Positions 6,007-12,014 of a DNA stretch of 21,249 nt are shown in pieces. The stretch is from positions 1-21,249 of IMG/VR virus record IMGVR_UViG_3300028025_002844. The stretch is one strand, 5' to 3'. Below the pieces are notes generated by a model. The model saw nothing but the letters and a program-made list of their open reading frames with translations. It searched no databases and was not told the origin of the DNA. Position 1 is the first letter of the stretch. Every line of letters begins with the position of its first letter. This stretch comes from a virus. The position numbers and the translations under genes were made by a program.

Positions 6007-6580
6007 ATTTATTTTTATTTTGTAACCAAGTATTTACTCGGCGTTTAATATCAAAAAACTTTTCAGATTGATATCTAAATTTACCATTTTTATCCGGTTC
6101 GGTCCAATACATTACAAAGTTATCATATTCATCCCCTAAATTACTTTTAAAATTTTGGACTTCATCTATAAAATTTATATTTTCTTTTATTTCCTTTCCT
6201 TTCCTTTCCTTTGCATTGCCCCCCCCAATAGCCTCCCTATTAGCCCACCTATTACTTGCTCCTGTTTTACCACTTTCGCTTAGCTTTAGTCTTAGTTCTA
6301 AATGATCCTGTAATCTATGCGACCAAAACTCACCTGATTCTATTGTAAATAGATCGAAGTTCATAAGAACTCCGTTTACTTTTACATCTGTACAATGCAT
6401 CTGCATAGCTAATACGGGGATAAGTTCTAAGGGTAATTTCCCACCTGCGTTTGCTAATTGCTCAATAAGATACCAATAAATTCCGTAACCCTCCATCCCT
6501 AATTGATGCCTAAGAAATAAAATCTTAGTATCGTTTGCCGCATTATAATCGTGGCTAAAATAATATGTATTGCTTTTCAT
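5921..6580 (-). CDS. DUF4373 / Lin1244-like replication protein
   Basis: A 219-residue protein. Residues 1-100 match the Lin1244/Lin1753-like (DUF4373) N-terminal domain: Y-Y-F-S-H-D-Y-N-A, a helix with F-L-R-H-Q-L-G-M-E-G-Y-G-I-Y-W-Y-L-I-E and R-L-Q-D-H-L. This is a winged-helix fold shared with phage replication initiators such as DnaD-type proteins. A low-complexity linker (G-G-G-N-A-K-E-R-K-G-K-E-I-K) follows, then a helical C-terminal region with W-L-Q-N-K-N-K-Y and A-N-W-V-N. The linker is encoded by a G8 tract and a four-copy pentanucleotide repeat. The gene follows a structured 87-nt gap and overlaps the next gene by 86 nt. Confidence 0.82.
   Translation of the reverse strand: MKSNTYYFSHDYNAANDTKILFLRHQLGMEGYGIYWYLIEQLANAGGKLPLELIPVLAMQMHCTDVKVNGVLMNFDLFTIESGEFWSHRLQDHLELRLKLSESGKTGASNRWANREAIGGGNAKERKGKEIKENINFIDEVQNFKSNLGDEYDNFVMYWTEPDKNGKFRYQSEKFFDIKRRVNTWLQNKNKYGNSKNTDATATSRKRMEDLANWVNRAG
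6191..6226. repeat. TTCCT x4 tandem repeat plus C8 homopolymer
   Basis: On the plus strand TTCCT is repeated four times at 6191-6210, and eight C residues lie at 6219-6226. Both are inside the DUF4373 gene and encode its Gly/Lys/Glu linker. Gain or loss of one 5-nt unit or one C would shift the reading frame, so the site could mutate by slippage. As read, the frame is intact. Confidence 0.9.
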
Positions 6581-6669
6581 AAATAAAAAAGCCCTCAGAT
6601 TTGCAGGAAATTGCAGTTCCTACGCCTCTTTGGGCAATATTTTTAATAAAAGGATTCTGCAATAATCCT
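6581..6669 (-). promoter_or_regulatory. Structured intergenic leader with two hairpins before the DUF4373 gene
   Basis: This gap holds two terminator-like elements read on the minus strand. The first (6669 to 6648) is AGGATT, a 7-nt loop, AATCCT, then TTT; it begins inside the stop codon of the DnaA-domain gene. The second is a longer element closed by GCCC (about 6632-6635) and GGGC (6591-6594) and followed by six T. Inside it AGGAA can pair with TTCCT, and TTGCAG occurs twice. The last T-run lies only a few bases before the ATG at 6580. This fits an attenuator or a regulated readthrough site controlling the downstream replication genes, but no ligand or protein partner can be named. Confidence 0.45.
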
Positions 6670-7093
6670 ATTCTTTTACAAAGTTACTAAAATTTTCGAT
6701 TTCTTTCTCAATTTCGTCAACTTTTTCTTTATACCATTCTTCGGTATGCATTAGGTTTTCCGCAGTTTTTATGTTATAAATCACGGTTGTATGATCCCCG
6801 ACACCTATATGCTTAGCTATTTCGTTAAGGGATAATTGAGTATATTTTTTCAGAATATAAGCCGCCGCTTTACGTCCAAAAATTACGCTTTGGCTTCGGT
6901 TCTTTATCTGAATATTTGTATCAAAAACATCCTCAACTAATTCTACTAATCTATGCGGAAGGATACTTGTAGAAATAGATCCAATTGCAAGCTCATCTGT
7001 TATTAAATTAGCCTTAACTAATTCTTTATGAAACATTCGTAAACTCTGTAATTGATCTTTATAACATTGTATTAAAGTGTTGTTAAATTCCAT
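6668..7093 (-). CDS. DnaA domain IV-only DNA-binding protein
   Basis: A 141-residue protein whose C-terminal half is the DnaA box-binding domain: A-A-A-Y-I-L-K-K-Y at about 75-83, S-L-N-E-I-A-K-H-I-G at 88-97, and the signature G-V-G-D-H-T-T-V at 97-104, which reads the DnaA box in the major groove. The N-terminal ~60 residues are helical and there is no AAA+ ATPase, so it cannot melt an origin by itself. It may mark the phage origin, recruit host DnaA or compete with it. It sits between the SSB-like small gene (3-nt gap) and the DUF4373 gene, in the replication block. Family call is firm. Confidence 0.9.
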   Translation of the reverse strand: MEFNNTLIQCYKDQLQSLRMFHKELVKANLITDELAIGSISTSILPHRLVELVEDVFDTNIQIKNRSQSVIFGRKAAAYILKKYTQLSLNEIAKHIGVGDHTTVIYNIKTAENLMHTEEWYKEKVDEIEKEIENFSNFVKE

Positions 7094-7096
7094 AGG

Positions 7097-7321
7097 TTAA
7101 AATAAATCGTCATCTGTTAATGTTTTAGTTTCCTGTACCTGTCCCGTTGGTGCTACATAATTATCCTCATAAATTTTGTAGTCAGGCTGCGAATTTTTAT
7201 CTTTATAGGAATTAACCCACATATTATAACGCTGCCCGTTAATTGTAAATTTAATTACTTCTTTTCCGTCTTTCGTTTGGTTTTTCCAAGCGCCGATTGA
7301 TTCTTTTTTTACTTCTGACAT
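7097..7321 (-). CDS. Small OB-like protein with SSB-type acidic C-terminus
   Basis: A 74-residue protein. The body has alternating strands (I-G-A-W-K-N, K-E-V-I-K-F-T-I-N-G-Q-R-Y-N-M-W-V-N and Q-P-D-Y-K-I-Y) that resemble small single-sheet proteins of the DUF736 kind. The end is T-D-D-D-L-F (69-74), close to the acidic, phenylalanine-ending tip of single-strand binding proteins that recruits repair and replication enzymes. It is about half the length of a full SSB, so a minimal OB-fold or a binding-partner mimic is possible. It lies in the ERF to DnaA-domain block with 1-3 nt gaps. Function inferred from tip and neighbours. Confidence 0.7.
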   Translation of the reverse strand: MSEVKKESIGAWKNQTKDGKEVIKFTINGQRYNMWVNSYKDKNSQPDYKIYEDNYVAPTGQVQETKTLTDDDLF

Positions 7322-7322
7322 T

Positions 7323-7535
7323 TTATATTTGGTTTGTGGATTCTTCTGAACCCTGATTAAAAAATACTGCTTTAAATTCCGAATGTTTTTCCCAATGATC
7401 TATAAAGGTAAGTAATTGGGCGTATGCTTCGTGATTATACCAAGCATAATGATAAATTTTTGCAAGTAACATTTGCCTTTCCATAGGTAAAAGGTTCTGC
7501 AATCCGTTTTCTAAATCCTGATAAGTTTCTTGCAT
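7323..7535 (-). CDS. Small hypothetical protein in recombination block
   Basis: A 70-residue helical protein rich in Gln, Leu and aromatic residues (Y-H-Y-A-W-Y-N-H near the middle), ending in an acidic Ser/Glu tail. No domain is recognised. It is 1-2 nt from both the ERF gene upstream and the SSB-like gene downstream, so it is co-transcribed with recombination functions and may be an accessory to one of them. Confidence 0.65.
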   Translation of the reverse strand: MQETYQDLENGLQNLLPMERQMLLAKIYHYAWYNHEAYAQLLTFIDHWEKHSEFKAVFFNQGSEESTNQI

Positions 7536-7537
7536 AA

Positions 7538-8089
7538 TTATTTATTTTGATTTGCTAAAATAATTTTAAGGGCTTTATCATATTGTTCGTTCGTAGTGTA
7601 TGCGCTAATCTTTATAGCCTGCTTACTTTTTAGGGTTTCGTCCCAAATAGTATTTTCTAATAAAGTTATTAATTTCATACGCTTTTCTTCGCCGACTTCG
7701 TCTTTATGCTCATTCGTAGCATCTGAATCCTTTGTATCATCTATTGCAAATAAACCATTAAGCGCGTACTTCCTTGCGTAGCTACTTGCCGAACCGGTAA
7801 TCTGCGCGGCGTCCATTCCTTTTTTTATTTCTTCTTCGCGCGCCCAACCATAGACTTTAACGGGTAATTCCTCGTTACTTTCATCTATTAACATAGCCGT
7901 TGCTTTTACATAAACCCGATCGGATACTTGTACTATTTCATCACTAATTAATAGCGCGGTTTTATGTTTAAATAAAATTGGTTTAACCGCTTCTATTATA
8001 TCCTCTGCGCTTCTATATTTATACTTGCCAAAGGAATTGACTTGATTCTTAGGTGCTTTTAATTCTGCTTGAATGTTTACTAATTTCAT
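7538..8089 (-). CDS. erf: ERF-family single-strand annealing protein
   Basis: A 183-residue protein of the ERF superfamily, which anneals complementary single strands in phage recombination. Residues 13-45 hold K-N-Q-V-N-S-F-G-K-Y-K-Y-R-S-A-E-D-I (the conserved N-Y-R-S-x-E-D-I type motif) and residues 96-123 the block I-T-G-S-A-S-S-Y-A-R-K-Y-A-L-N followed by D-D-T-K-D-S-D. The C-terminal ~60 residues are variable and helical, as usual in this family. Next to it are a small SSB-tip protein and a DnaA-domain protein, consistent with a recombination-dependent replication module. The leader ends AAAAAAACCTATATG, typical of this genome. Confidence 0.92.
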   Translation of the reverse strand: MKLVNIQAELKAPKNQVNSFGKYKYRSAEDIIEAVKPILFKHKTALLISDEIVQVSDRVYVKATAMLIDESNEELPVKVYGWAREEEIKKGMDAAQITGSASSYARKYALNGLFAIDDTKDSDATNEHKDEVGEEKRMKLITLLENTIWDETLKSKQAIKISAYTTNEQYDKALKIILANQNK

Positions 8090-8113
8090 ATAGGTTTTTT
8101 TAGGTTTATAAAT

Positions 8114-8368
8114 TTAATACATATCCCCGTATTCTTCAAATCTTTCTGTCCATTCTGACATTGGAATAAATGGTTCTTTTGGAAAATTATTTTTTGGCTG
8201 AACTAATAAATGCGGATAATATTTAACTTTAAATTCTTTTAAATTTTTACGCGCGTTCTTTAATAGATCATATCGGTTTCTTGCATTAGTTTTATTACTA
8301 ATTTCGAAAAGCCATTCATAATAACTTACTTTATTTCTAAGATTTTCTAATTCGTATAATGTATTCAT
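8114..8368 (-). CDS. Small hypothetical protein, 84 aa
   Basis: An 84-residue charged protein: a helical first half with alternating Lys, Asn and Leu (possible short coiled coil, residues ~5-50) and a proline-containing tail (F-P-K-E-P-F-I-P-M-S-E-W) that ends in acidic and aromatic residues. No family recognised. It is the second gene after the promoter at 8615-8622 and precedes the ERF gene by 24 nt. Confidence 0.65.
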   Translation of the reverse strand: MNTLYELENLRNKVSYYEWLFEISNKTNARNRYDLLKNARKNLKEFKVKYYPHLLVQPKNNFPKEPFIPMSEWTERFEEYGDMY

Positions 8369-8371
8369 TAT

Positions 8372-8581
8372 TTAATTTTTAGGTTCAAATAATACTTCCT
8401 CAAATATTTCTTTTTTAGGCTTTAAAGAACCGCCCTGTGATAAGATTAAAAACTTTTCATAGGCAGCTTCTTTTATATGACTACCTGAATCCGAAATATA
8501 ACTATCGTCTTCAGTAGTGTAATAAAAAATGTCTTCAGGTTTGCCGAATTTGGCTTCACCAATAAATTTAAAACTTTTCAT
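8372..8581 (-). CDS. Small hypothetical protein, first gene after promoter
   Basis: A 69-residue protein starting M-K-S-F-K-F-I-G-E-A with no recognised domain. The start at 8581 is chosen for two reasons: the longer frame would need a TTG at 8617, and that TTG lies inside the -7 promoter box at 8615-8622, so it would not be on the transcript. The gene is the first of the replication unit, a position often used by phages for host-takeover or regulatory proteins. Confidence 0.65.
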   Translation of the reverse strand: MKSFKFIGEAKFGKPEDIFYYTTEDDSYISDSGSHIKEAAYEKFLILSQGGSLKPKKEIFEEVLFEPKN

Positions 8582-8590
8582 AGTATTTAT

Positions 8591-8610
8591 GTCGTTGGTT
8601 TTATTACGAC
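8591..8610. promoter_or_regulatory. Inverted repeat GTCGT-N10-ACGAC, candidate operator
   Basis: Two five-base arms, GTCGT at 8591-8595 and ACGAC at 8606-8610, are separated by ten bases, so their centres are about one and a half turns apart. The repeat starts a few bases downstream of the -7 box and covers the expected transcription start. A dimeric repressor bound here would block initiation. It could also fold in the leader RNA. Confidence 0.4.
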
Positions 8611-8614
8611 AATA

Positions 8615-8622
8615 CAAATATA
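8615..8622 (-). promoter_or_regulatory. Bacteroidota-type promoter -7 box (TATATTTG)
   Basis: Read on the minus strand the box is TATATTTG, an exact match to the TAnnTTTG consensus of Bacteroidota primary sigma promoters. It lies in the only long AT-rich gap of the replication region, just after a terminator and about 34 nt before the ATG at 8581. A clear TTTG -33 box at 19-21 nt upstream was not seen, which lowers confidence. Confidence 0.55.
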
Positions 8623-8665
8623 CATAATATATTCATATTATCTACATCTTTTTAGATAAAGTTAT

Positions 8666-8692
8666 AAAAAAAACCACTATAATAAGTGGCTT
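8666..8692 (-). terminator. Intrinsic terminator after the 8717-8965 gene
   Basis: On the minus strand AAGCCACT, loop TATTAT, AGTGGTTT forms an eight-pair stem (one G-U) that runs into eight T at 8666-8673. It ends the lysis/exonuclease transcript and is followed 44 nt later by the promoter for the replication unit. Confidence 0.8.
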
Positions 8693-8716
8693 AAGCTAAT
8701 ATATATATAAATAAAA

Positions 8717-8965
8717 TTATATATCTTCCCCTGTATCAAAGATTTCGGCGTGCATTTCCCCTATTACCTCTGCAATTATATCTAAGGATTGTCTTTTTAT
8801 ACGGCGTATTTTATTTGCTTCGATCTTAGATATTAAAGTTAAATCAATATCCTCAACCGCAGAAATTGCATAATAAGCGCAGCTAATTAGATCACTTCGT
8901 GTAGTCGTTTCTGCATCTTCCCATTCTATTTCTTCCGTAATTTCCGGTTCTTTTTCTTCTGACAT
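8717..8965 (-). CDS. Small acidic hypothetical protein, 82 aa
   Basis: An 82-residue protein with a very acidic first 20 residues (S-E-E-K-E-P-E-I-T-E-E-I-E-W-E-D), then amphipathic helices with I-R-R-I-K-R-Q and I-A-E-V-I-G-E-M-H-A-E. No domain recognised. It is the last gene before a terminator; its start shares one base with the previous stop (TAATG). The high negative charge could mimic DNA, a feature of some phage anti-host proteins, but nothing else supports that. Confidence 0.65.
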   Translation of the reverse strand: MSEEKEPEITEEIEWEDAETTTRSDLISCAYYAISAVEDIDLTLISKIEANKIRRIKRQSLDIIAEVIGEMHAEIFDTGEDI

Positions 8966-9153
8966 TATAAATCTTTTAAAAGTATTTCATCAGGTCTTTC
9001 AATTTCTTTATATTCCATTCTATTCCCGCCACGAATCTTTGCCAAAGTTTTACGCATTTCCTGTTCTACTTCATATAACTCTTGTAGTTTTTTAGTAAAA
9101 AATTCTTCTTGTTGTGATAACGTCCACTTATTAAATCCTTTTGGATAGCGCAT
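8965..9153 (-). CDS. Small coiled-coil hypothetical protein, 62 aa
   Basis: A 62-residue protein with a central charged helix (residues ~12-42; Q-Q-E-E-F-F-T-K-K-L-Q-E-L-Y-E-V) likely to form a coiled coil. No family recognised. It overlaps the previous gene by 23 nt and joins the next through TAATG. Confidence 0.6.
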   Translation of the reverse strand: MRYPKGFNKWTLSQQEEFFTKKLQELYEVEQEMRKTLAKIRGGNRMEYKEIERPDEILLKDL

Positions 9154-9334
9154 TTTTTTTAATTTTTATAAGTTTTTTTAAATATATAGATAAATCTAAG
9201 GCTTCTTCATAGGCGTGCTGCAACCATTCTACTTCTGATAAATCAGTACGATCCATTGTAGTTCCGTATTCTTTAATCCCCTTTTCCTCACGCGCCAAAA
9301 GATCGTCTATAATATTATATAAAATTCGCGACAT
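9131..9334 (-). CDS. Small helical protein, MazG-like resemblance
   Basis: A 67-residue all-helical protein. Residues ~19-55 (K-G-I-K-E-Y-G-T-T-M-D-R, then E-W-L-Q-H-A-Y-E-E-A-L-D-L-S-I-Y-L) match a small protein family I recall from Bacteroidota phages. The E-x6-EE-x3-D spacing of the second helix resembles the metal-binding helices of MazG-type nucleotide pyrophosphohydrolases, but the protein is short for an active enzyme unless it forms multimers. It directly follows the exonuclease gene, sharing one base between stop and start. Confidence 0.6.
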   Translation of the reverse strand: MSRILYNIIDDLLAREEKGIKEYGTTMDRTDLSEVEWLQHAYEEALDLSIYLKKLIKIKKNALSKRI

Positions 9335-10080
9335 TATTTATCAGTTTTAGAATGAAATTTATTACAAGTTTTACACTTGTATTGTATACGCGTTAACCCC
9401 GTTGCCGTTACAACTTTATTATTTCTTATTAGATCATCCGATCCACATTCAGGGCAACTGCCTCTATCTGCGCCAAAGATTACGCCGTAATGCGTTTTAG
9501 GTTCTATATGCGCGCTTAATAATTTAAAAACTTTTTCAAGTAAGACAACGTCTTTTTTGCAATACTTAATCATTGCTTCCATTGCAACCTTATCCTTATG
9601 TAAAAGAATATTTTTCCAAAGACTATATTCGGTTTTAATCTTTTGACCTAAGCCTAAAAAGTCGGCTATATAATTAAGCCTATTTGAATTAAATCTAAAC
9701 TTTTGACGGGCTACCTTTAAGGTATCAATAGTTGTATATTTTGGGAACATTTGGATATTGTGAAACAAGCACCTTGTCCTGATCCAAGCCAAATCGAATT
9801 TATCCCCGTTATGACCGACCATTTCGTTAGCCACATTTGCAACCTCGATAAATTGTTCAAGCATACGTTTATCATTTTGCTTGCCGTCCCAATGTAAAGC
9901 GTAAACTTCCTTTTCATCTTCCCACTTATAACAGATACAGATAATTGCACGTTCTTGAATTATGTTTGAATAATCGATATTTTTTTTATAGCCCGCTTCC
10001 CAAAACAAACCGATATTTGGCGAAGTTTCTATATCAAAAAATAGTCTTCTGCGTTTTGTTTTTAGGTTTGTGTTAGTCAT
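9334..10080 (-). CDS. DEDDy 3'-5' exonuclease with zinc ribbon
   Basis: A 248-residue exonuclease of the RNase H-like/DnaQ superfamily. Exo I is F-F-D-I-E-T (D16, E18), Exo II is N91 with F-D ending at D96, and Exo III is Y-C-K-K-D (Y173, D177), which makes it the DEDDy subtype used by family B polymerases. All four acidic residues are present, so it should be active. No polymerase domain follows; instead residues 209-239 form a zinc ribbon (C-P-E-C and C-K-T-C). It probably trims or resects DNA ends in replication or recombination. It sits immediately after the endolysin gene, separate from the main replication block. Confidence 0.85.
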   Translation of the reverse strand: MTNTNLKTKRRRLFFDIETSPNIGLFWEAGYKKNIDYSNIIQERAIICICYKWEDEKEVYALHWDGKQNDKRMLEQFIEVANVANEMVGHNGDKFDLAWIRTRCLFHNIQMFPKYTTIDTLKVARQKFRFNSNRLNYIADFLGLGQKIKTEYSLWKNILLHKDKVAMEAMIKYCKKDVVLLEKVFKLLSAHIEPKTHYGVIFGADRGSCPECGSDDLIRNNKVVTATGLTRIQYKCKTCNKFHSKTDK

Positions 10081-10545
10081 TTAGTAGGGTTTATATTGTG
10101 TTTTTCCGTTTTGTTTATATGCTTTTAAAACTTGTTTTCTTTGCTTGCCTGTACTTTCGTAGGAAACGTGAACCCAATCCGGATTATTCTCGCTTCCAAA
10201 CTCCCATATTAATTGATCAAATTCTAAATACTTTTTTATAAAGTCAAAGATCATTTTATTATTAACCCCGTTTGGTGATCCGTCCATATCAATATCAATA
10301 GCTTCGCCTTGACAATGTTGGCTTGTACTTGATCCCCCGATTGCCTTATTTAATTCCACGCTTCTATATCCGCTTGATATATGGATCGGGCAACGGAAAT
10401 TATTTCTAATCGGTTCGAATATCTTTTCAGCTAATAATTTAAAGTTAGCAATATGCGCCTCGCTTGGCATATTTGAAATGCCGTTACGTTTTGCGCTTTC
10501 GCTTCTAATTACTTCGCTAAGGTCTAAGTGTTCAGATAGTTTCAT
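10081..10545 (-). CDS. M15 peptidase endolysin
   Basis: A 154-residue enzyme of peptidase family M15 (D-Ala-D-Ala carboxypeptidase or L-Ala-D-Glu type). S-G-Y-R-S at 58-62 and the zinc ligands H77 and D84 in S-Q-H-C-Q-G-E-A-I-D-I-D plus H126 in D-W-V-H-V-S-Y are all present. No signal peptide or cell-wall-binding domain is seen, so it needs a holin to reach peptidoglycan. The ATG at 10545 is chosen because an upstream TTG at 10581 would add a non-conserved basic stretch and a 50-nt overlap; from 10545 the overlap with the upstream membrane gene is 14 nt. A virion-assembly role is less likely given the lysis neighbours. Confidence 0.92.
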   Translation of the reverse strand: MKLSEHLDLSEVIRSESAKRNGISNMPSEAHIANFKLLAEKIFEPIRNNFRCPIHISSGYRSVELNKAIGGSSTSQHCQGEAIDIDMDGSPNGVNNKMIFDFIKKYLEFDQLIWEFGSENNPDWVHVSYESTGKQRKQVLKAYKQNGKTQYKPY

Positions 10546-10729
10546 TCTTTTTAAATATTTTTTCTGCCATTGTATAACCAAAGGCTGCGCCTGCTAATGC
10601 GGCAACGGAATAAACTAATGCTTCTGTTGGCGTATGTATTAATTTTGCACAAAGGGCAATAGTGCATAAAAAACCGCAAAGGCGTTTCATACTTAACCTA
10701 TTATTATCCTCTGTAAAAAATTGGCGCAT
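10532..10729 (-). CDS. Small two-helix membrane protein, holin candidate
   Basis: A 65-residue protein with a short polar N-terminus, then two hydrophobic helices (about residues 17-31 and 37-53) and a lysine-rich end (K-I-F-K-K-N-E-T). Size, topology and position directly before the endolysin with a 14-nt overlap fit a class II-like holin. Similar small proteins starting F-F-T-E-D-N-N-R-L-S-M are, from memory, common in Bacteroidota phages without experimental support. A second holin candidate lies at 11268-11450. Confidence 0.6.
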   Translation of the reverse strand: MRQFFTEDNNRLSMKRLCGFLCTIALCAKLIHTPTEALVYSVAALAGAAFGYTMAEKIFKKNETI

Positions 10730-10732
10730 ATA

Positions 10733-11275
10733 TTAAAATTTTAAATAATATCCTATTGAATAATTGTTTGTACTTGCATTTAGCGTTATAACGCCCTTAT
10801 TAGCCGTTTTAATTGCCATTCCTATACCGATCCCCATTTGTTTATTATCTTGTCGCATATCGGCTAAAAAGCCTAAATAAAGGGCAGTTTTATCTTTAGG
10901 TATAATCGTTTTAGTTACATAGATCGTTTTTTCCTGCATATTTGCCGTAACAGAACGCCCTTTAATCTTATTTTGAGCAATCGTATCGTATATAAATACG
11001 GATAATTGCGTATCTATTCGGATAGTATCCGCGTACGCTTTAGAAGTTAAGTAATCCTTTATAACTAAAATAGTATCGTGAACGGGGATATATAAAGAAT
11101 CGGTTTTAATGATATATGATTGTATATCATTTCCCCTTTTATATTTAGTAAAAGTTTTCTGTTGGAAAACCGTGTCCGTCTTTATGATCATTCCCCCCTT
11201 ATTATAAGAAGGCGCTGATATTAAAAATAATATAACGATTAATAATAAAACCGATATAACTAAATTTTTAATCAT
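10733..11275 (-). CDS. Membrane-anchored protein with beta-barrel-like C-terminus, spanin candidate
   Basis: A 180-residue protein with one N-terminal membrane helix (residues ~4-21, no lipobox cysteine). The middle (~30-125) is rich in Thr, Ile and Asp with strand patterns and no recognised fold. Residues 131-180 look like three to four amphipathic beta strands separated by turns and end in G-Y-Y-L-K-F, the aromatic end expected of outer-membrane barrel proteins. Lying between a holin candidate and the endolysin, it could link inner and outer membranes as a one-protein spanin. It overlaps the upstream gene by 8 nt. The lysis role is inferred from topology and position only. Confidence 0.55.
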   Translation of the reverse strand: MIKNLVISVLLLIVILFLISAPSYNKGGMIIKTDTVFQQKTFTKYKRGNDIQSYIIKTDSLYIPVHDTILVIKDYLTSKAYADTIRIDTQLSVFIYDTIAQNKIKGRSVTANMQEKTIYVTKTIIPKDKTALYLGFLADMRQDNKQMGIGIGMAIKTANKGVITLNASTNNYSIGYYLKF

Positions 11276-11450
11276 CTTGCTTTACTTTTTTAGTCGCGTT
11301 GTAATAATAGCGTATTGCCATTATACCCGAAACAATAGCAATCAAACCGGCAAATAATGTGACAACCGGTTGAATTGTTGAAATACTTACAATAGCGGAT
11401 AAAACGCTTATTCCTGTGCCTATGTCGGCTTGATTGCTATGCGGTGTCAT
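11268..11450 (-). CDS. Small two-helix membrane protein, holin candidate
   Basis: A 60-residue protein with two hydrophobic stretches (about 12-27 and 29-47) joined by a short turn and a basic end (Y-Y-Y-N-A-T-K-K-V-K). The N-terminus (Q-A-D-I-G-T-G-I-S-V) is polar. Topology and location in the lysis cluster fit a holin; the 10532-10729 protein is a rival or partner, since phages often encode a holin and an antiholin. It overlaps the spanin candidate by 8 nt. Confidence 0.6.
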   Translation of the reverse strand: MTPHSNQADIGTGISVLSAIVSISTIQPVVTLFAGLIAIVSGIMAIRYYYNATKKVKQDD

Positions 11451-11591
11451 TTAATCTTTTTTTTCTTCTTTTGGTGCTTGTTCTTCTTGAATCTTTTTAA
11501 ACCATTGTAATAAAGGCACGCCATATTTTGTTGGCAATTCTTGACAAAATTGGTTTAATTCATTTAATTGTTCTTCATTTAAAGTAATCAT
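11451..11591 (-). CDS. Small acidic protein, 46 aa
   Basis: A 46-codon frame from ATG at 11589-11591 to TAA at 11451-11453 that exactly fills the gap between two membrane-protein genes, ending one base before the next ATG. It encodes a helical, Glu/Gln-rich peptide (M-I-T-L-N-E-E-Q-L-N-E-L) with a P-L-L-Q-W-F centre and a charged Lys/Glu tail. No family recognised. Good spacing and an A-rich leader support it. Confidence 0.65.
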   Translation of the reverse strand: MITLNEEQLNELNQFCQELPTKYGVPLLQWFKKIQEEQAPKEEKKD

Positions 11592-11596
11592 AGTTT

Positions 11597-12004
11597 TTAT
11601 TTTAAAATTAATAATATTATCAAAATTAATACTTTTATCAATGCCGAAGTATATTCAGGTTTAATTTTTATAAATTCAGCGACCTTTCTAATAAATTTAT
11701 CTGTGTCAGCAGTTACCCCTACATAAAATGCAGGTCTTTTTAAAACAATAACATTGCAAAGAATGTCAAAGCCAAACCAAAAAGCAGTTGCAAATAAAAA
11801 CATTGACCAAAAACCATAAAGTGACCAAACTAAAACATAAACCGATAAATGGTTTATACCCTTCCAAAAATGCCACTTCTTATTTTGTTCGTATGCTTCC
11901 TGTGGTTTACTTGCGTAAAGGTCGCGTTCGTTAAATTGGTGCTTTTGGTATAAAACCCAACTGATTAAGTGAACTAAAAATACTATAGTTAAAAATATTG
12001 TCAT
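11597..12004 (-). CDS. Integral membrane protein, 135 aa
   Basis: A 135-residue protein with hydrophobic helices at about 2-18, 50-80 (probably two helices with tryptophan and phenylalanine clusters) and 118-134. Polar stretches between them contain H-Q-F-N-E-R-D-L-Y and a K-I-K-P-E-Y segment. No family recognised. It is the first gene after the tail-fibre gene and the start of a run of membrane genes leading to the endolysin, so a lysis or host-exclusion role is possible. Confidence 0.6.
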   Translation of the reverse strand: MTIFLTIVFLVHLISWVLYQKHQFNERDLYASKPQEAYEQNKKWHFWKGINHLSVYVLVWSLYGFWSMFLFATAFWFGFDILCNVIVLKRPAFYVGVTADTDKFIRKVAEFIKIKPEYTSALIKVLILIILLILK

Positions 12005-12014
12005 TATTTAAATT

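Noticed and set aside
9717-9950. Minus-strand frames inside the exonuclease (9717-9950), portal (16532-16771) and tape-measure-like gene (20477-20710)
   Set aside because: Each is an alternative frame of a gene with complete motifs, and the last two are low-complexity translations.
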